From Mycobacterium sp. (GTDB taxonomy: Bacteria; Actinomycetota; Actinomycetes; Mycobacteriales; Mycobacteriaceae): DNA of 62,603 nucleotides. This document shows positions 24,800 to 33,212 of the stretch, one piece after another. Made by a program: the position numbers and the translations under genes. The first letter of the stretch is position 1. Every line of letters begins with the position of its first letter. The notes beneath the pieces are model-generated. The model searched no databases. It saw only the letters and a program-made list of their open reading frames with translations, and was not told the origin of the DNA. The DNA lies in the NCBI GenBank assembly GCA_025965895.1, contig JAOPWC010000169.1, positions 1 to 62,603 of the forward strand, written 5' to 3'.

Positions 24800-24812
24800 G
24801 TGTTGTCAACAC
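24800..24812. promoter_or_regulatory. Perfect 13-bp palindrome upstream of the MpaB-like gene
   Basis: GTGTTGTCAACAC is a perfect inverted repeat (6-1-6) about 50 bp before the leader ORF at 24862 and in the 200-bp gap between divergent genes. Size and symmetry fit a repressor site, for example for a TetR or GntR protein. No regulator gene is adjacent. The TTGTCA inside it could serve as a -35, but no good -10 is evident. Confidence 0.4.
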
Positions 24813-24861
24813 TATCGTGATGGCACCTGCATTACGCAATGCCGCGCAGGAGGTTATCGCG

Positions 24862-24894
24862 ATGAGCCGCTGGGGCGAAGAGCCGAAGGTTTAA
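24862..24894 (+). CDS. Ten-codon leader ORF upstream of the MpaB-like gene
   Basis: ATG at 24862 is preceded by an excellent ribosome binding site, AGGAGG (24848-24853), at 8-nt spacing. The frame codes MSRWGEEPKV and stops with TAA only 2 nt before the ATG of the oxygenase gene. That downstream ATG has no Shine-Dalgarno of its own, so translation of the oxygenase probably depends on reinitiation after this peptide. The codon order is fully visible; function as a regulatory leader is inferred. Confidence 0.5.
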   Translation: MSRWGEEPKV

Positions 24895-24896
24895 CG

Positions 24897-25949
24897 ATGG
24901 GCGCGCGATCGACGACGACCGCATCGCGGCGGGTGAACCCGGCCGATCCGCTCGGCCCTGATTCGCTCACCTGGAAATACTTCGGCGACCTGCGTACGGG
25001 CATGATGGGTGTCTGGATCGGCGCACTGCAGAACATGTATCCCGAGCTGGGAGCCGGTGTCGCGGAGCACTCGATTTTGCTGCGCGAGCCGTTGCAGCGG
25101 GTCACCCGGTCGGTCTACCCCATCATGGGCGTGGTCTACGACGGCGACCGCGCGCCGCATACCGGCGAGCAGATCCGTGACTACCACGCCACGATCAAGG
25201 GCATCGACGCGGCGGGCCGCCGGTACCACGCGCTGAATCCCGAGACGTTTTACTGGGCGCACGCCACGTTCTTCATGCTGGTCCTCAAGACCGCCGAATA
25301 CTTCTGCGGAGGGCTGACCGAGGCGGAGAAACGGCAGCTGTTCGACGAGCACATCCAGTGGTACCGGATGTACGGCATGAGCATGCGGCCGGTACCGAAG
25401 ACGTGGGAGGAATTCCAGCAGTACTGGGATCGGGTCTGCCGCGAGGAACTGGAGCTCAACCGCGCGACACTGGACATCTTCTCGATGCGGATTCCGAAAC
25501 CGAAGTTCGTGCTGCTGCCCACACCGGTCTGGGATCAGCTGTTCAAACCGTTGGTGGCCGGTCAGCGATGGATCGCCGCGGGCATTTTCGACCCGGTGGT
25601 GCGCGAGAAGGCCGGAATGCGATGGACGGGCGGCGACGAAGTGCTGCTGCGGCTGTTCGGCAAGGCCATCGAAGTGGCCTTTCTGGCGGTCCCCGACGAG
25701 ATACGCCTGCATCCGCGTGCTCTGGCCGCATATCGGCGCGCAACAGGCAAGGAGGCGGCCGACGCGCCGCTACCCGAGGCGCCGGCGTTCGCCGCGCCCC
25801 CGCGCGACCGCCACGGCCTGCCGATGCACTACTTCCCGCGCCACTTCCCGCGCCGCAAGACCCTTGTCGAACGGGCCGGCTCGCTGGTGCACACGACGTT
25901 CTCGCTCGCAGGACTGCGCCCTGCGCGGGGGCGCGGAAAAGCCGCTTAA
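24897..25949 (+). CDS. MpaB/latex-clearing-like oxygenase (DUF2236)
   Basis: 350 aa from the ATG at 24897 (MGARSTTTASRR). The protein matches the DUF2236 family (ER-bound oxygenase MpaB / rubber oxygenase type, haem-b dependent in characterised members). Conserved stretches are DPLGPDSLTWKYFGD, VAEHSILLREPLQRV, DYHATIKGID, FYWAHATFFM and MYGMSMRPVPKTWEEFQQYW. No membrane segment or signal peptide. The M. tuberculosis counterpart is Rv1645c. A longer open frame upstream lacks a ribosome binding site; the ATG follows a leader ORF by 2 nt. It is convergent with tsnR and overlaps its stop by 4 nt. Confidence 0.87.
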   Translation: MGARSTTTASRRVNPADPLGPDSLTWKYFGDLRTGMMGVWIGALQNMYPELGAGVAEHSILLREPLQRVTRSVYPIMGVVYDGDRAPHTGEQIRDYHATIKGIDAAGRRYHALNPETFYWAHATFFMLVLKTAEYFCGGLTEAEKRQLFDEHIQWYRMYGMSMRPVPKTWEEFQQYWDRVCREELELNRATLDIFSMRIPKPKFVLLPTPVWDQLFKPLVAGQRWIAAGIFDPVVREKAGMRWTGGDEVLLRLFGKAIEVAFLAVPDEIRLHPRALAAYRRATGKEAADAPLPEAPAFAAPPRDRHGLPMHYFPRHFPRRKTLVERAGSLVHTTFSLAGLRPARGRGKAA

Positions 25950-26683
25950 CGGCGCTGGGCCCGGAAACTCTGATACAGACAGATCGCCGCGGCGGCTGCC
26001 ACGTTGAGGCTCTCGGCTTGCCCGGCCATCGGAATCCGGATGCGATGCGACGACAGCCGCGCGACGTCGTCGGGCAGCCCGTGGGCCTCCGGCCCGAAGA
26101 GCCATGCGGTCGGGCGGCTCAGCAGCGGCTCTGCCTCGTCAAGATTCATCTCAGCGTCGACGGCGGTCGCGAGCACCTGTACGCCGGCCTGAGCGAGCGC
26201 GCCGACAACGGCGCCCGCCTCGGGTGCGACCACCACCGGAACAGCGAACACGCTGCCCGCGGACGCGCGTAGGCACTTCGCGTTGAACGGGTCCACGCTG
26301 TGGCCCGCCAGCACCACGGCGTCCGCCCCCATCGCGTCGGCGAGCCGGATCAGCGTGCCGGCGTTACCCGGTTCCGACACCCCGACCGCGACCGCGACCA
26401 ACCGCGGCCCATCGGCGAGTACCTGCTGCAGCGTCGGGCCGGGCAGTTCGCAGACAGCCACCAAACCGACCGGGGTGACCGTGTCCGACAGCGCCTTGGC
26501 GGCCCGTTCCGTCACCCGGTGGACGGGCACGCCCGCGTTCGCCAGCACACCGTGGAACCGCTGCGACGCGGAATCGGTGACGAACACGTCCCGCACCGCG
26601 CCGCGGCGCAACGCGGCCTCGACCAGGTTTGGTCCTTCGACCAAGAAGCGGCCTGCGCGCCTGCGGGCGACGTGGCGATGCAA
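25946..26683 (-). CDS. tsnR: SpoU/TrmH-family 23S rRNA 2'-O-methyltransferase (TsnR-like)
   Basis: A SPOUT-fold RNA methyltransferase. The substrate-binding N-terminus has RFLVEGPNLVEAALRRG. The C-terminal knotted domain has GVSEPGNAGTLIRLADAMGAD, WLFGPEAHGLPDDV and RIPMAGQAESLNVAAAAAI, which are SpoU motifs 1, 2 and 3. The given start is a TTG at 26683, but the frame stays open 57 nt further to the rplT stop with no ATG or GTG. The residues there (PLTERSSRVVAAAKL) look like the normal family N-terminus, so a CTG at 26728 may be the real start. It belongs to the infC-rpmI-rplT transcript. Confidence 0.9.
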   Translation of the reverse strand: MHRHVARRRAGRFLVEGPNLVEAALRRGAVRDVFVTDSASQRFHGVLANAGVPVHRVTERAAKALSDTVTPVGLVAVCELPGPTLQQVLADGPRLVAVAVGVSEPGNAGTLIRLADAMGADAVVLAGHSVDPFNAKCLRASAGSVFAVPVVVAPEAGAVVGALAQAGVQVLATAVDAEMNLDEAEPLLSRPTAWLFGPEAHGLPDDVARLSSHRIRIPMAGQAESLNVAAAAAICLYQSFRAQRR

Positions 26684-26743
26684 CTTCGCCGCGGCGACGA
26701 CCCGTGACGAGCGCTCGGTGAGCGGCAGCGCTGCGGCCAGCGC

Positions 26744-27157
26744 TTAGGCAGCCTCTCCGGACGTCGCCGATCCTGCGGCGCCGGACGGGGCATTGACGTC
26801 CTCGGGCAGCGCGGACTTCGCCACCTCGACCAGCGCGCTAAACGCGGCCGGGTCGCTGACCGCGATCTCGGCGAGGTTCTTGCGGTCGACGTCGACGCCC
26901 GCCGCCTTGAGGCCCTGGATCAGCCGGTTGTAGGTGATGTCGTTGGCCCGGGCGGCCGCGTTGATCCGGGAGATCCACAGCTTTCGGAACTCGCCCTTGC
27001 GGGCACGCCGGTCACGGTAGGCATAGTTGAGCGAATGCAGCTGCTGCTCTTTGGCTTTGCGGTACAACCGCGACCGCTGGCCCCGGTATCCCTTGGAGGC
27101 CTTGAGGATTGTGCGCCGCTTCTTGTGCGCATTGACTGCGCGCTTCACGCGTGCCAT
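26744..27157 (-). CDS. rplT: 50S ribosomal protein L20 with C-terminal extension
   Basis: Assembly protein of the large ribosomal subunit. The first 120 residues are a full L20 (MARVKRAVNAHKKRRTILK, GYRGQRSRLYRKAKEQ, WISRINAAAR). The last 17 or so residues are a Pro/Ala/Gly/Ser tail not needed in E. coli L20, which makes it 137 aa. ATG at 27157. Third gene of the IF3 operon. L20 represses this operon in some bacteria, but no such pseudoknot was checked here. Confidence 0.97.
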   Translation of the reverse strand: MARVKRAVNAHKKRRTILKASKGYRGQRSRLYRKAKEQQLHSLNYAYRDRRARKGEFRKLWISRINAAARANDITYNRLIQGLKAAGVDVDRKNLAEIAVSDPAAFSALVEVAKSALPEDVNAPSGAAGSATSGEAA

Positions 27158-27186
27158 GAGTGGTGTTCCTATTCTCGCTCGTACAA

Positions 27187-27256
27187 GGTGTCTTTTCGCG
27201 GCTCGGCCGCGGTGTCTTTTGCGCGGCTCGGCCGCGGTGTCTTTTGCGCGGCTCTG
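27187..27256 (-). repeat. 25-bp tandem repeat between rpmI and rplT
   Basis: Nearly three direct copies of a 25-bp unit (starting GGTGTCTTTTGCGCGGCTCG on the plus strand) begin at 27187, 27211 and 27236. The first lacks one G and the third is cut at CTCTG. The unit includes a CGCGGC...GCCGCG inverted repeat, so each copy could form a small hairpin in the mRNA. It fills half of the unusually long rpmI-rplT gap of 147 nt. Confidence 0.85.
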
Positions 27257-27304
27257 TTATTCCGCGCGACGGTGAGCCGCGCGGCCGGTCTTTCGCGCGG
27301 GCGG

Positions 27305-27499
27305 TCAGCCGTTAAGCATCTTCCTGATGCGCTTGGCGTCTGGCGTCGCCACCGTGGTGCGGCCTTCGAGGCGACGGGTACGCCTCGAGGACTTGTGTTC
27401 GAGCAGGTGGCGGCGGTTGGCCTTCTGGCGCATGATCTTGCCGGTCCCGGTGAGCCGGAACCGCTTGGAGGCGCCGCTGTGGGTCTTCGCCTTGGGCAT
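27305..27499 (-). CDS. rpmI: 50S ribosomal protein L35
   Basis: 64 aa, full-length L35: MPKAKTHSGASKRFRLTGTG, then KIMRQKANRRHLLEHKSSR and DAKRIRKMLNG. It starts 6 nt after infC and belongs to the infC-rpmI-rplT operon. Confidence 0.97.
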   Translation of the reverse strand: MPKAKTHSGASKRFRLTGTGKIMRQKANRRHLLEHKSSRRTRRLEGRTTVATPDAKRIRKMLNG

Positions 27500-27505
27500 C
27501 TTTCC

Positions 27506-28096
<591 letters not shown>

Positions 28097-28192
28097 GGGG
28101 CCTCCCTGGGTTGGACATCTGTTCGGTACGACAATTCACCGGTGATCAGAAGACAGCCGGTGAGCGCCACACGCCAGCACCCCATCAGCAAA

Positions 28193-28216
28193 AGGGCCCC
28201 GCATGATGCGGGGCCC
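28193..28216 (-). terminator. Terminator-like hairpin in the infC leader (attenuator candidate)
   Basis: A perfect 10-bp inverted repeat, GGGCCCCGCA and TGCGGGGCCC around a 3-nt loop, is followed on the minus strand by TTTT. It lies about 97 nt before the infC start and well inside the predicted leader, so it can stop transcription before infC. The GGGGCC in its 3' arm is complementary to GGCCCC just before the ATC start codon, so an alternative pairing that hides the start region is possible. Attenuation is inferred. Confidence 0.65.
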
Positions 28217-28370
28217 GATACCGACCGATCACGACACCTACGCCGCCCGCGCGCTGCGCGGAACCGGCAGCCGAGGTGCCGGTGACCGGACCGTTGGGCC
28301 GGGGTGGCCAACGGTGGGAGCGGGACTCCACTTGCTGTCCCTGAGACACTCAGGAACGGTCGCGCATGCC

Positions 28371-28376
28371 AGTCTA
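28371..28376 (-). promoter_or_regulatory. Candidate infC promoter (-10 TAGACT)
   Basis: TAGACT on the minus strand is the consensus mycobacterial -10. The matching -35 position (TTCGGC) is weak. Transcription would start near 28364 and give a leader of about 265 nt before infC, containing the hairpin at 28193-28216. It overlaps the upstream edge of the divergent DUF1844 gene. Confidence 0.5.
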
Positions 28377-28382
28377 GCAGGC

Positions 28383-28718
28383 ATGACCGATACGCCGAAC
28401 GTCCGCGAGCTGGCCGATATTCCCGCCGTGGAGGTCATCACCCGGGCGGCCGTGATGCTGATCAGCGCCGCCGCCGAGAAACTCGGGTTGTCGTCCACGG
28501 ACCCGACCATCAGCCCCCATCGGGATCTCGACGAGGCGCGTCGGCTCATCACCGCCCTGGCCGGGCTGGTGACCGCGTCGGCGGAGTACCTCGGCCCGCA
28601 CGCCGGTCCGGTGCGTGACGGGCTGAAGAGTGTGCAACTCGCGTTCCGCGAATACAGCGCGGTTCCCGACCAACCCGGGCACGGACCCGGAGAAAAGTAC
28701 ACCGGACCGCTCAGGTAA
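28383..28718 (+). CDS. DUF1844 family protein
   Basis: 111 aa from the ATG at 28383. The family signature is visible: VREL(ADI)PAVEVITRAAVMLISAAAEKLGL, then DLDEARRLITALAGLV. Small helical proteins of this family are widespread next to infC in Actinobacteria; the function is unknown. It is divergent from infC, and lysX follows after 39 nt on the same strand. Confidence 0.88.
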   Translation: MTDTPNVRELADIPAVEVITRAAVMLISAAAEKLGLSSTDPTISPHRDLDEARRLITALAGLVTASAEYLGPHAGPVRDGLKSVQLAFREYSAVPDQPGHGPGEKYTGPLR

Positions 28719-28757
28719 CAACAAATTAACAGCACGAGCGAATATCCTCGAGGGCCT

Positions 28758-31700
28758 ATGACCCTCACCACGACTCGGCCGACATCGGTCTACGCCCGGG
28801 TACCGGCGATCGCCGGGTGGACTGTCGGCATCATCGCCACGATGTCGCTGCTGGCGACCGTGTCCCCGCTGGTGCGCCACCTCATCAAGGTCCCGCGCGA
28901 GTTCGTCAACAACTATCTGTTCAACTTCCCCGACACCAGCTTCGCGTGGGCGTTCGTGCTGGCGCTGTTGGCGGCGGCGCTGGCCTCCCGCAAGCGCATC
29001 GCGTGGTGGGTGCTGGTGCTGAATCTGATTCTCGCCGTGGGCTACAACGTCATCTACCTTGCCGCGGGCGACGAGACTTCGTTCCAAACCTCCGGCGAAA
29101 TCCTGGGGCTGGTGCTGCACCTGTCTGCGATCGCGGTTCTGCTGTTGGCGTACAAGGAGTTCTACGCCAAGGTCCGCCGGGGTGCGTTGTTGAAGGCCGC
29201 GGCCGTGCTGGTCGCCGGGATGACGATCGGCATCGCGGTGGCGTGGGGCCTGCTCAAGCTGTTTCCCGGCACGCTCGCCCGCGAGGACCGACTGCCATAC
29301 GCCGTCAACCGGGTGATCGGTTTCGCCGCCGCGGATCCGGACCTGTTCACCGGTCGCCCGCATGTCCTGCTCAATGCGCTGTTCGGGTTGTTCGGCGCGC
29401 TGGCGTTGATGGCGGCGGCCATCGTGCTGTTCCAGTCACAGCGCGCAGCGAACGCACTCACCGGTGAGGACGAGTCCGCGATCCGGGGTCTGGTGGAGGT
29501 ATGGGGCAAGAACGACTCGCTGGGCTACTTCGCGACACGACGTGACAAGGCCGTGGTGTTCGCCGAGAACGGGCGCGCGGCGATCACCTACCGCGTCGAG
29601 GTGGGTGTCTGCCTGGCCAGCGGCGACCCGGTGGGCGACCCACGCGCCTGGCCCCAGGCGATCGACGCGTGGCTGCGGTTGTGCGAGACGTACGGGTGGG
29701 CCCCCGGCGTGATGGGCGCAAGCTCGGAAGGGGCGCACGCCTACCGCGGGGCCGGCCTCAACGCCCTGCAACTCGGCGACGAGGCCATCCTGTGTCCCGA
29801 CCGGTTCCGGCTGTCGGGCCCCGACATGCGCAGTGTGCGTCAGGCGGTGACCAGAGCGCGGCGCGCCGGGCTGACCGTGCGCATCCGGCGCCACCGCGAC
29901 ATCGCGGCCGACGAGATGGCTCAGGTGATCAAGCGCGCGGATGCCTGGCGGGACACCGAAACCGAGCGCGGGTTCTCGATGGCGCTGGGCCGGCTCGGGG
30001 ACAGCGCCGACGGTGACTGCCTGCTGGTCGAGGCGGTACGCGGCGATGCCGACAGCGATGATGTGGCAGCGATGCTCTCGCTGGTTCCGTGGGGCAACAC
30101 CGGCGCGTCGCTGGACCTGATGCGCCGCTCCCCCCAGTCGCCGAACGGGACCATCGAGCTGATGGTCAGCGAGTTGTGTCAGCAGTCCGAACGCGTTGGC
30201 GTCAACCGTATTTCGCTGAACTTCGCGATGTTCCGCTCCGCTTTCGAGGAAGGCGCGCGACTGGGCGCCGGCCCGGTGGCGCGGCTGTGGCGCGGTCTTT
30301 TGGTGTTCTTCTCCCGATGGTGGCAGCTGGAGACGCTGTACCGCTCGAACATGAAGTACCAGCCCGAGTGGGTGCCCCGGTACGCCTGCTACGAGGACGC
30401 CCGGCTGATCCCGCGGGTCGGTGTCGCATCCGTGATCGCCGAGGGCTTCCTGGTCCTGCCGTTCCGTCGGCGCAATAAACCCCACACCGGCCAGCACACA
30501 CACGTCCCCGCACGGTTGGCGGCCACCGGGCTTCTGCACCCTGATGGCAGCGCGCCGGACGTCACCGGGCTGAATGGCAATTCAGCCGAATCGACGAACG
30601 GGCAGCCTCGTCTGCCCGAGCAGGTGCGGGTGCGGATGGGCAAGCTGGCCGCGCTACGGAACCAGGGTGTGGACGCCTATCCGGTGGGTGAGGCACCCAG
30701 CCACACGGTGGCGCAGGCCATCACCGCGGAGGACGACACAACGGTCACCGTGTCCGGACGGGTGCTGCGGATCCGGGACTACGGCGGCGTTTTGTTCGCC
30801 CAGCTGCGCGACTGGTCGGGCGAAGTTCAACTGTTGCTCGACAATTCGCTGCTGGAAAATACGACCGCCGCCGACTTCGCGATCGATCTCGGCGATCTGG
30901 TGGAGGTCAGCGGCCAGATGGGCTACAGCAAGACCGGAACCCGGTCGCTGCTGGTGCGCAGCTGGCGACTCATCGGCAAGTGCCTGCGGCCACTGCCGGA
31001 CAAGTGGAAGGGCCTGTCCGACCCCGAGGCACGCGTTCGATCCCGTTACGTCGACCTGGCGATCAACACCGAAGCCCGCGACCTGATCGCCGCCCGCAGC
31101 CGAGCGCTGCAGGCGATCCGGGAGACGCTTGTCGGCAAGGGGTTCGTGGAAGTCGAGACCCCGATGCTGCAGCAGATCCACGGCGGCGCCAACGCCCGGC
31201 CGTTCCTCACCCACATCAACGCCTATGACCTGAACCTGTATCTGCGCATCGCGCCGGAGTTGTACCTCAAGCGGCTGTGCGTCGGCGGCGTCGAGCGGGT
31301 GTTCGAGTTGGGCCGCGCGTTCCGCAACGAGGGCGTCGACTTCAGCCACAACCCCGAGTTCACCCTGCTCGAGGCCTATCAGGCGCATGCCGACTACATG
31401 GTCTGGGTCGACGGCTGCCGCGAACTTATCCAGAACGCCGCTCAGGCCGCCAACGGAGAGCAGGTCGTGATGCGACCACGGGAGGACGGCACTCTCCAGC
31501 CGGTCGACATCTCCGGTCCCTGGCAGGTCAAGACGGTGCACGGGGCTGTGTCCGAGGCGATCGGCGAACACATCGACACCGACACCGACCTCGCGACGCT
31601 GCGCCGGCTGTCCGATAAGGCCGGTGTCCCGTACCTGACCCACTGGGACGCAGGCGCGGTTGTCCTGAAGCTCTACGAGCGCCTGGTCGAGGTGCGCACC

Positions 31701-32060
31701 GAGCAGCCGACGTTCTACAAGGACTTTCCGACCTCGGTGTCGCCGCTGACCAGGCCGCACCGCAGCAAGCCCGGGCTTGCCGAACGCTGGGACCTGGTGG
31801 CGTGGGGCGTCGAGCTGGGCACCGCCTACAGCGAACTGACCGACCCCGTCGAGCAGCGTCGCCGCCTGCAGGGGCAGTCGCTGCTCGCCGCGGGAGGCGA
31901 TCCCGAGGCGATGGAAATCGACGAGGACTTCCTGCAGGCGATGGAGTACGCGATGCCGCCGACCGGCGGCCTCGGCATGGGCGTGGACCGAGTCGTCATG
32001 ATGATCACCGGCCGCAGCATCCGCGAGACGCTGCCGTTCCCGCTGGCAAAACCGCGGTAA
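28758..32060 (+). CDS. lysX: LysX: lysyl-phosphatidylglycerol synthase fused to lysyl-tRNA synthetase
   Basis: A 1100-aa membrane enzyme that makes lysyl-phosphatidylglycerol, giving resistance to cationic peptides. Residues about 15-235 hold six to seven membrane segments. About 235-560 form the MprF-type lysyltransferase domain (DUF2156; GASSEGAHAYRGAGL and DLMRRSPQSPNGTIELM). About 640-735 are an OB-fold. From 760 onward is a class II lysyl-tRNA synthetase, with motif 2 in VFELGRAFRNEGVDFSHNPE and motif 3 GLGMGVDRVVMMITG. All parts are intact. It follows the DUF1844 gene and is divergent from infC. Confidence 0.96.
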   Translation: MTLTTTRPTSVYARVPAIAGWTVGIIATMSLLATVSPLVRHLIKVPREFVNNYLFNFPDTSFAWAFVLALLAAALASRKRIAWWVLVLNLILAVGYNVIYLAAGDETSFQTSGEILGLVLHLSAIAVLLLAYKEFYAKVRRGALLKAAAVLVAGMTIGIAVAWGLLKLFPGTLAREDRLPYAVNRVIGFAAADPDLFTGRPHVLLNALFGLFGALALMAAAIVLFQSQRAANALTGEDESAIRGLVEVWGKNDSLGYFATRRDKAVVFAENGRAAITYRVEVGVCLASGDPVGDPRAWPQAIDAWLRLCETYGWAPGVMGASSEGAHAYRGAGLNALQLGDEAILCPDRFRLSGPDMRSVRQAVTRARRAGLTVRIRRHRDIAADEMAQVIKRADAWRDTETERGFSMALGRLGDSADGDCLLVEAVRGDADSDDVAAMLSLVPWGNTGASLDLMRRSPQSPNGTIELMVSELCQQSERVGVNRISLNFAMFRSAFEEGARLGAGPVARLWRGLLVFFSRWWQLETLYRSNMKYQPEWVPRYACYEDARLIPRVGVASVIAEGFLVLPFRRRNKPHTGQHTHVPARLAATGLLHPDGSAPDVTGLNGNSAESTNGQPRLPEQVRVRMGKLAALRNQGVDAYPVGEAPSHTVAQAITAEDDTTVTVSGRVLRIRDYGGVLFAQLRDWSGEVQLLLDNSLLENTTAADFAIDLGDLVEVSGQMGYSKTGTRSLLVRSWRLIGKCLRPLPDKWKGLSDPEARVRSRYVDLAINTEARDLIAARSRALQAIRETLVGKGFVEVETPMLQQIHGGANARPFLTHINAYDLNLYLRIAPELYLKRLCVGGVERVFELGRAFRNEGVDFSHNPEFTLLEAYQAHADYMVWVDGCRELIQNAAQAANGEQVVMRPREDGTLQPVDISGPWQVKTVHGAVSEAIGEHIDTDTDLATLRRLSDKAGVPYLTHWDAGAVVLKLYERLVEVRTEQPTFYKDFPTSVSPLTRPHRSKPGLAERWDLVAWGVELGTAYSELTDPVEQRRRLQGQSLLAAGGDPEAMEIDEDFLQAMEYAMPPTGGLGMGVDRVVMMITGRSIRETLPFPLAKPR

Positions 32061-32118
32061 CACGCCCGCAACACCTCGTTCACAGGAACCGTCCAGGATC
32101 CCACGCCACGATGTCCCG

Positions 32119-32958
32119 GTGACACCGTCGCCTACCAGGGTTGCCGCGTCTTTCTGGCCGGGCCCGGCCAGACTGTTCCGCCACCACATCTCGTTGATGC
32201 ACAGGGGGGTCCCGGCGACGGTGCAGGCCGTCGCGCTCACCGTTGTTTTGCTCGCGATCGGCCGGCGGCCCCGGCGCTGGCGAATCCTGTGGCTGCCGGT
32301 GGCGCCGGGAGTCAGCTGACCGCGGGCCCGCTGCCCGACCAGGCCGACCCCGGCACGGTCGCCGCGATGCACGACAACAACGCGATGAAGGCGCAGGGCA
32401 CCGTCGTACCGGTCAGCATCAGCGACCCGGCCTCATAAGTTCAAACACCGCGGCGAACTGGTTTACCTGCCGGCGGCGTGGTACGCCAGCGATCCGCCGC
32501 CGAAGCTGCCAGTGGTGATGATGATCGGCGGCGAGTTCAACACGCCCGCCGACTGGCTGCGCGCCGGGAACGCGGTAAGACGATCGACGACTTCGCGGCG
32601 GCACACCGCGGCAACGCGCCGGTGTTCGTCTTCGCCGACTCCGGCGGCGCGTTCAACAACGACACCGAGTGCGTCAACGGGTTGCGCGGCAGCGGCGGCC
32701 ACGCCCGGCGACCTGAGCGCCGCGGCCAATTCGCTCTGCGCGCTGGGCAGCGCCAACGGGATCAATTGCGCGGTGGTCGCGCAGCCCGGCAAGCACGACT
32801 GGCCTTTCGCCGCGAGGGCGTTCGCCACCGCGCTGCCCTGGCTCGCGGGCCAGATTCGCACACCGGACGTCGCGCGAATCCCGTTGCTGCCGTCGGGGAC
32901 CGACGTGCCGGCGCCCGCGGTCTCGTCGACAGAGCGGGCGCAAGCGGCCGGAAGATAG
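32119..32958 (+). pseudogene. Collapsed membrane-anchored esterase (Rv1639c-like)
   Basis: Fragments of one protein appear in different frames: an N-terminal membrane part (ISLMHRGVPATVQAVALTVV), then from 32447 GELVYLPAAWYASDPPPKLP and VVMMIGGEFNTPADWL, then in another frame DDFAAAHRGNAPVFVFADSG and FNNDTECVNG, then LCALGSANGINCAVVAQPGK and HDWPFAARAFATALPWLAGQ. An intact homologue is about 490 aa and lies here in M. tuberculosis (Rv1639c, recalled). The middle, including the nucleophile Ser region and most membrane segments, is deleted, and at least three frame changes are present. It cannot make an active enzyme. Confidence 0.75.
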
Positions 32959-32977
32959 CCCGGGGTACGGTGGCGAC

Positions 32978-33211
32978 ATGCCCGACGACGCGACCACACC
33001 CGACACCGGATACGACGATTCCGGCGTGCCGACGTTCGAGTCGGTGCGCGAAAAAATCGAAACTCGCTACGGCACCGCCGTCGGCTCCGCGGAACTCGAC
33101 GCCGAAACCTCGGAGGGCCGCGCCGTCGAAGAGCAGTACGAAGCGCGCCAGCGGGCGGCCGCCGAACGACTCGCGCAGATCCGCGAGTCGATGGACTCAA
33201 AAGACAGCTGA
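32978..33211 (+). CDS. Small acidic conserved protein of unknown function
   Basis: 77 aa, ATG at 32978, rich in Glu/Asp/Ala. The C-terminal half is a predicted amphipathic helix or coiled coil (RAVEEQYEARQRAAAERLAQ), and the N-terminus is disordered. No catalytic motif is seen. Codon use is ordinary, and the stop overlaps the region just before the next gene (GTG 2 nt later), so the pair is probably co-transcribed. Confidence 0.75.
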   Translation: MPDDATTPDTGYDDSGVPTFESVREKIETRYGTAVGSAELDAETSEGRAVEEQYEARQRAAAERLAQIRESMDSKDS

Positions 33212-33212
33212 G

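Noticed and set aside
30654..32372. 572-aa minus-strand ORF across lysX
   Set aside because: Antisense shadow of lysX; no family resemblance.
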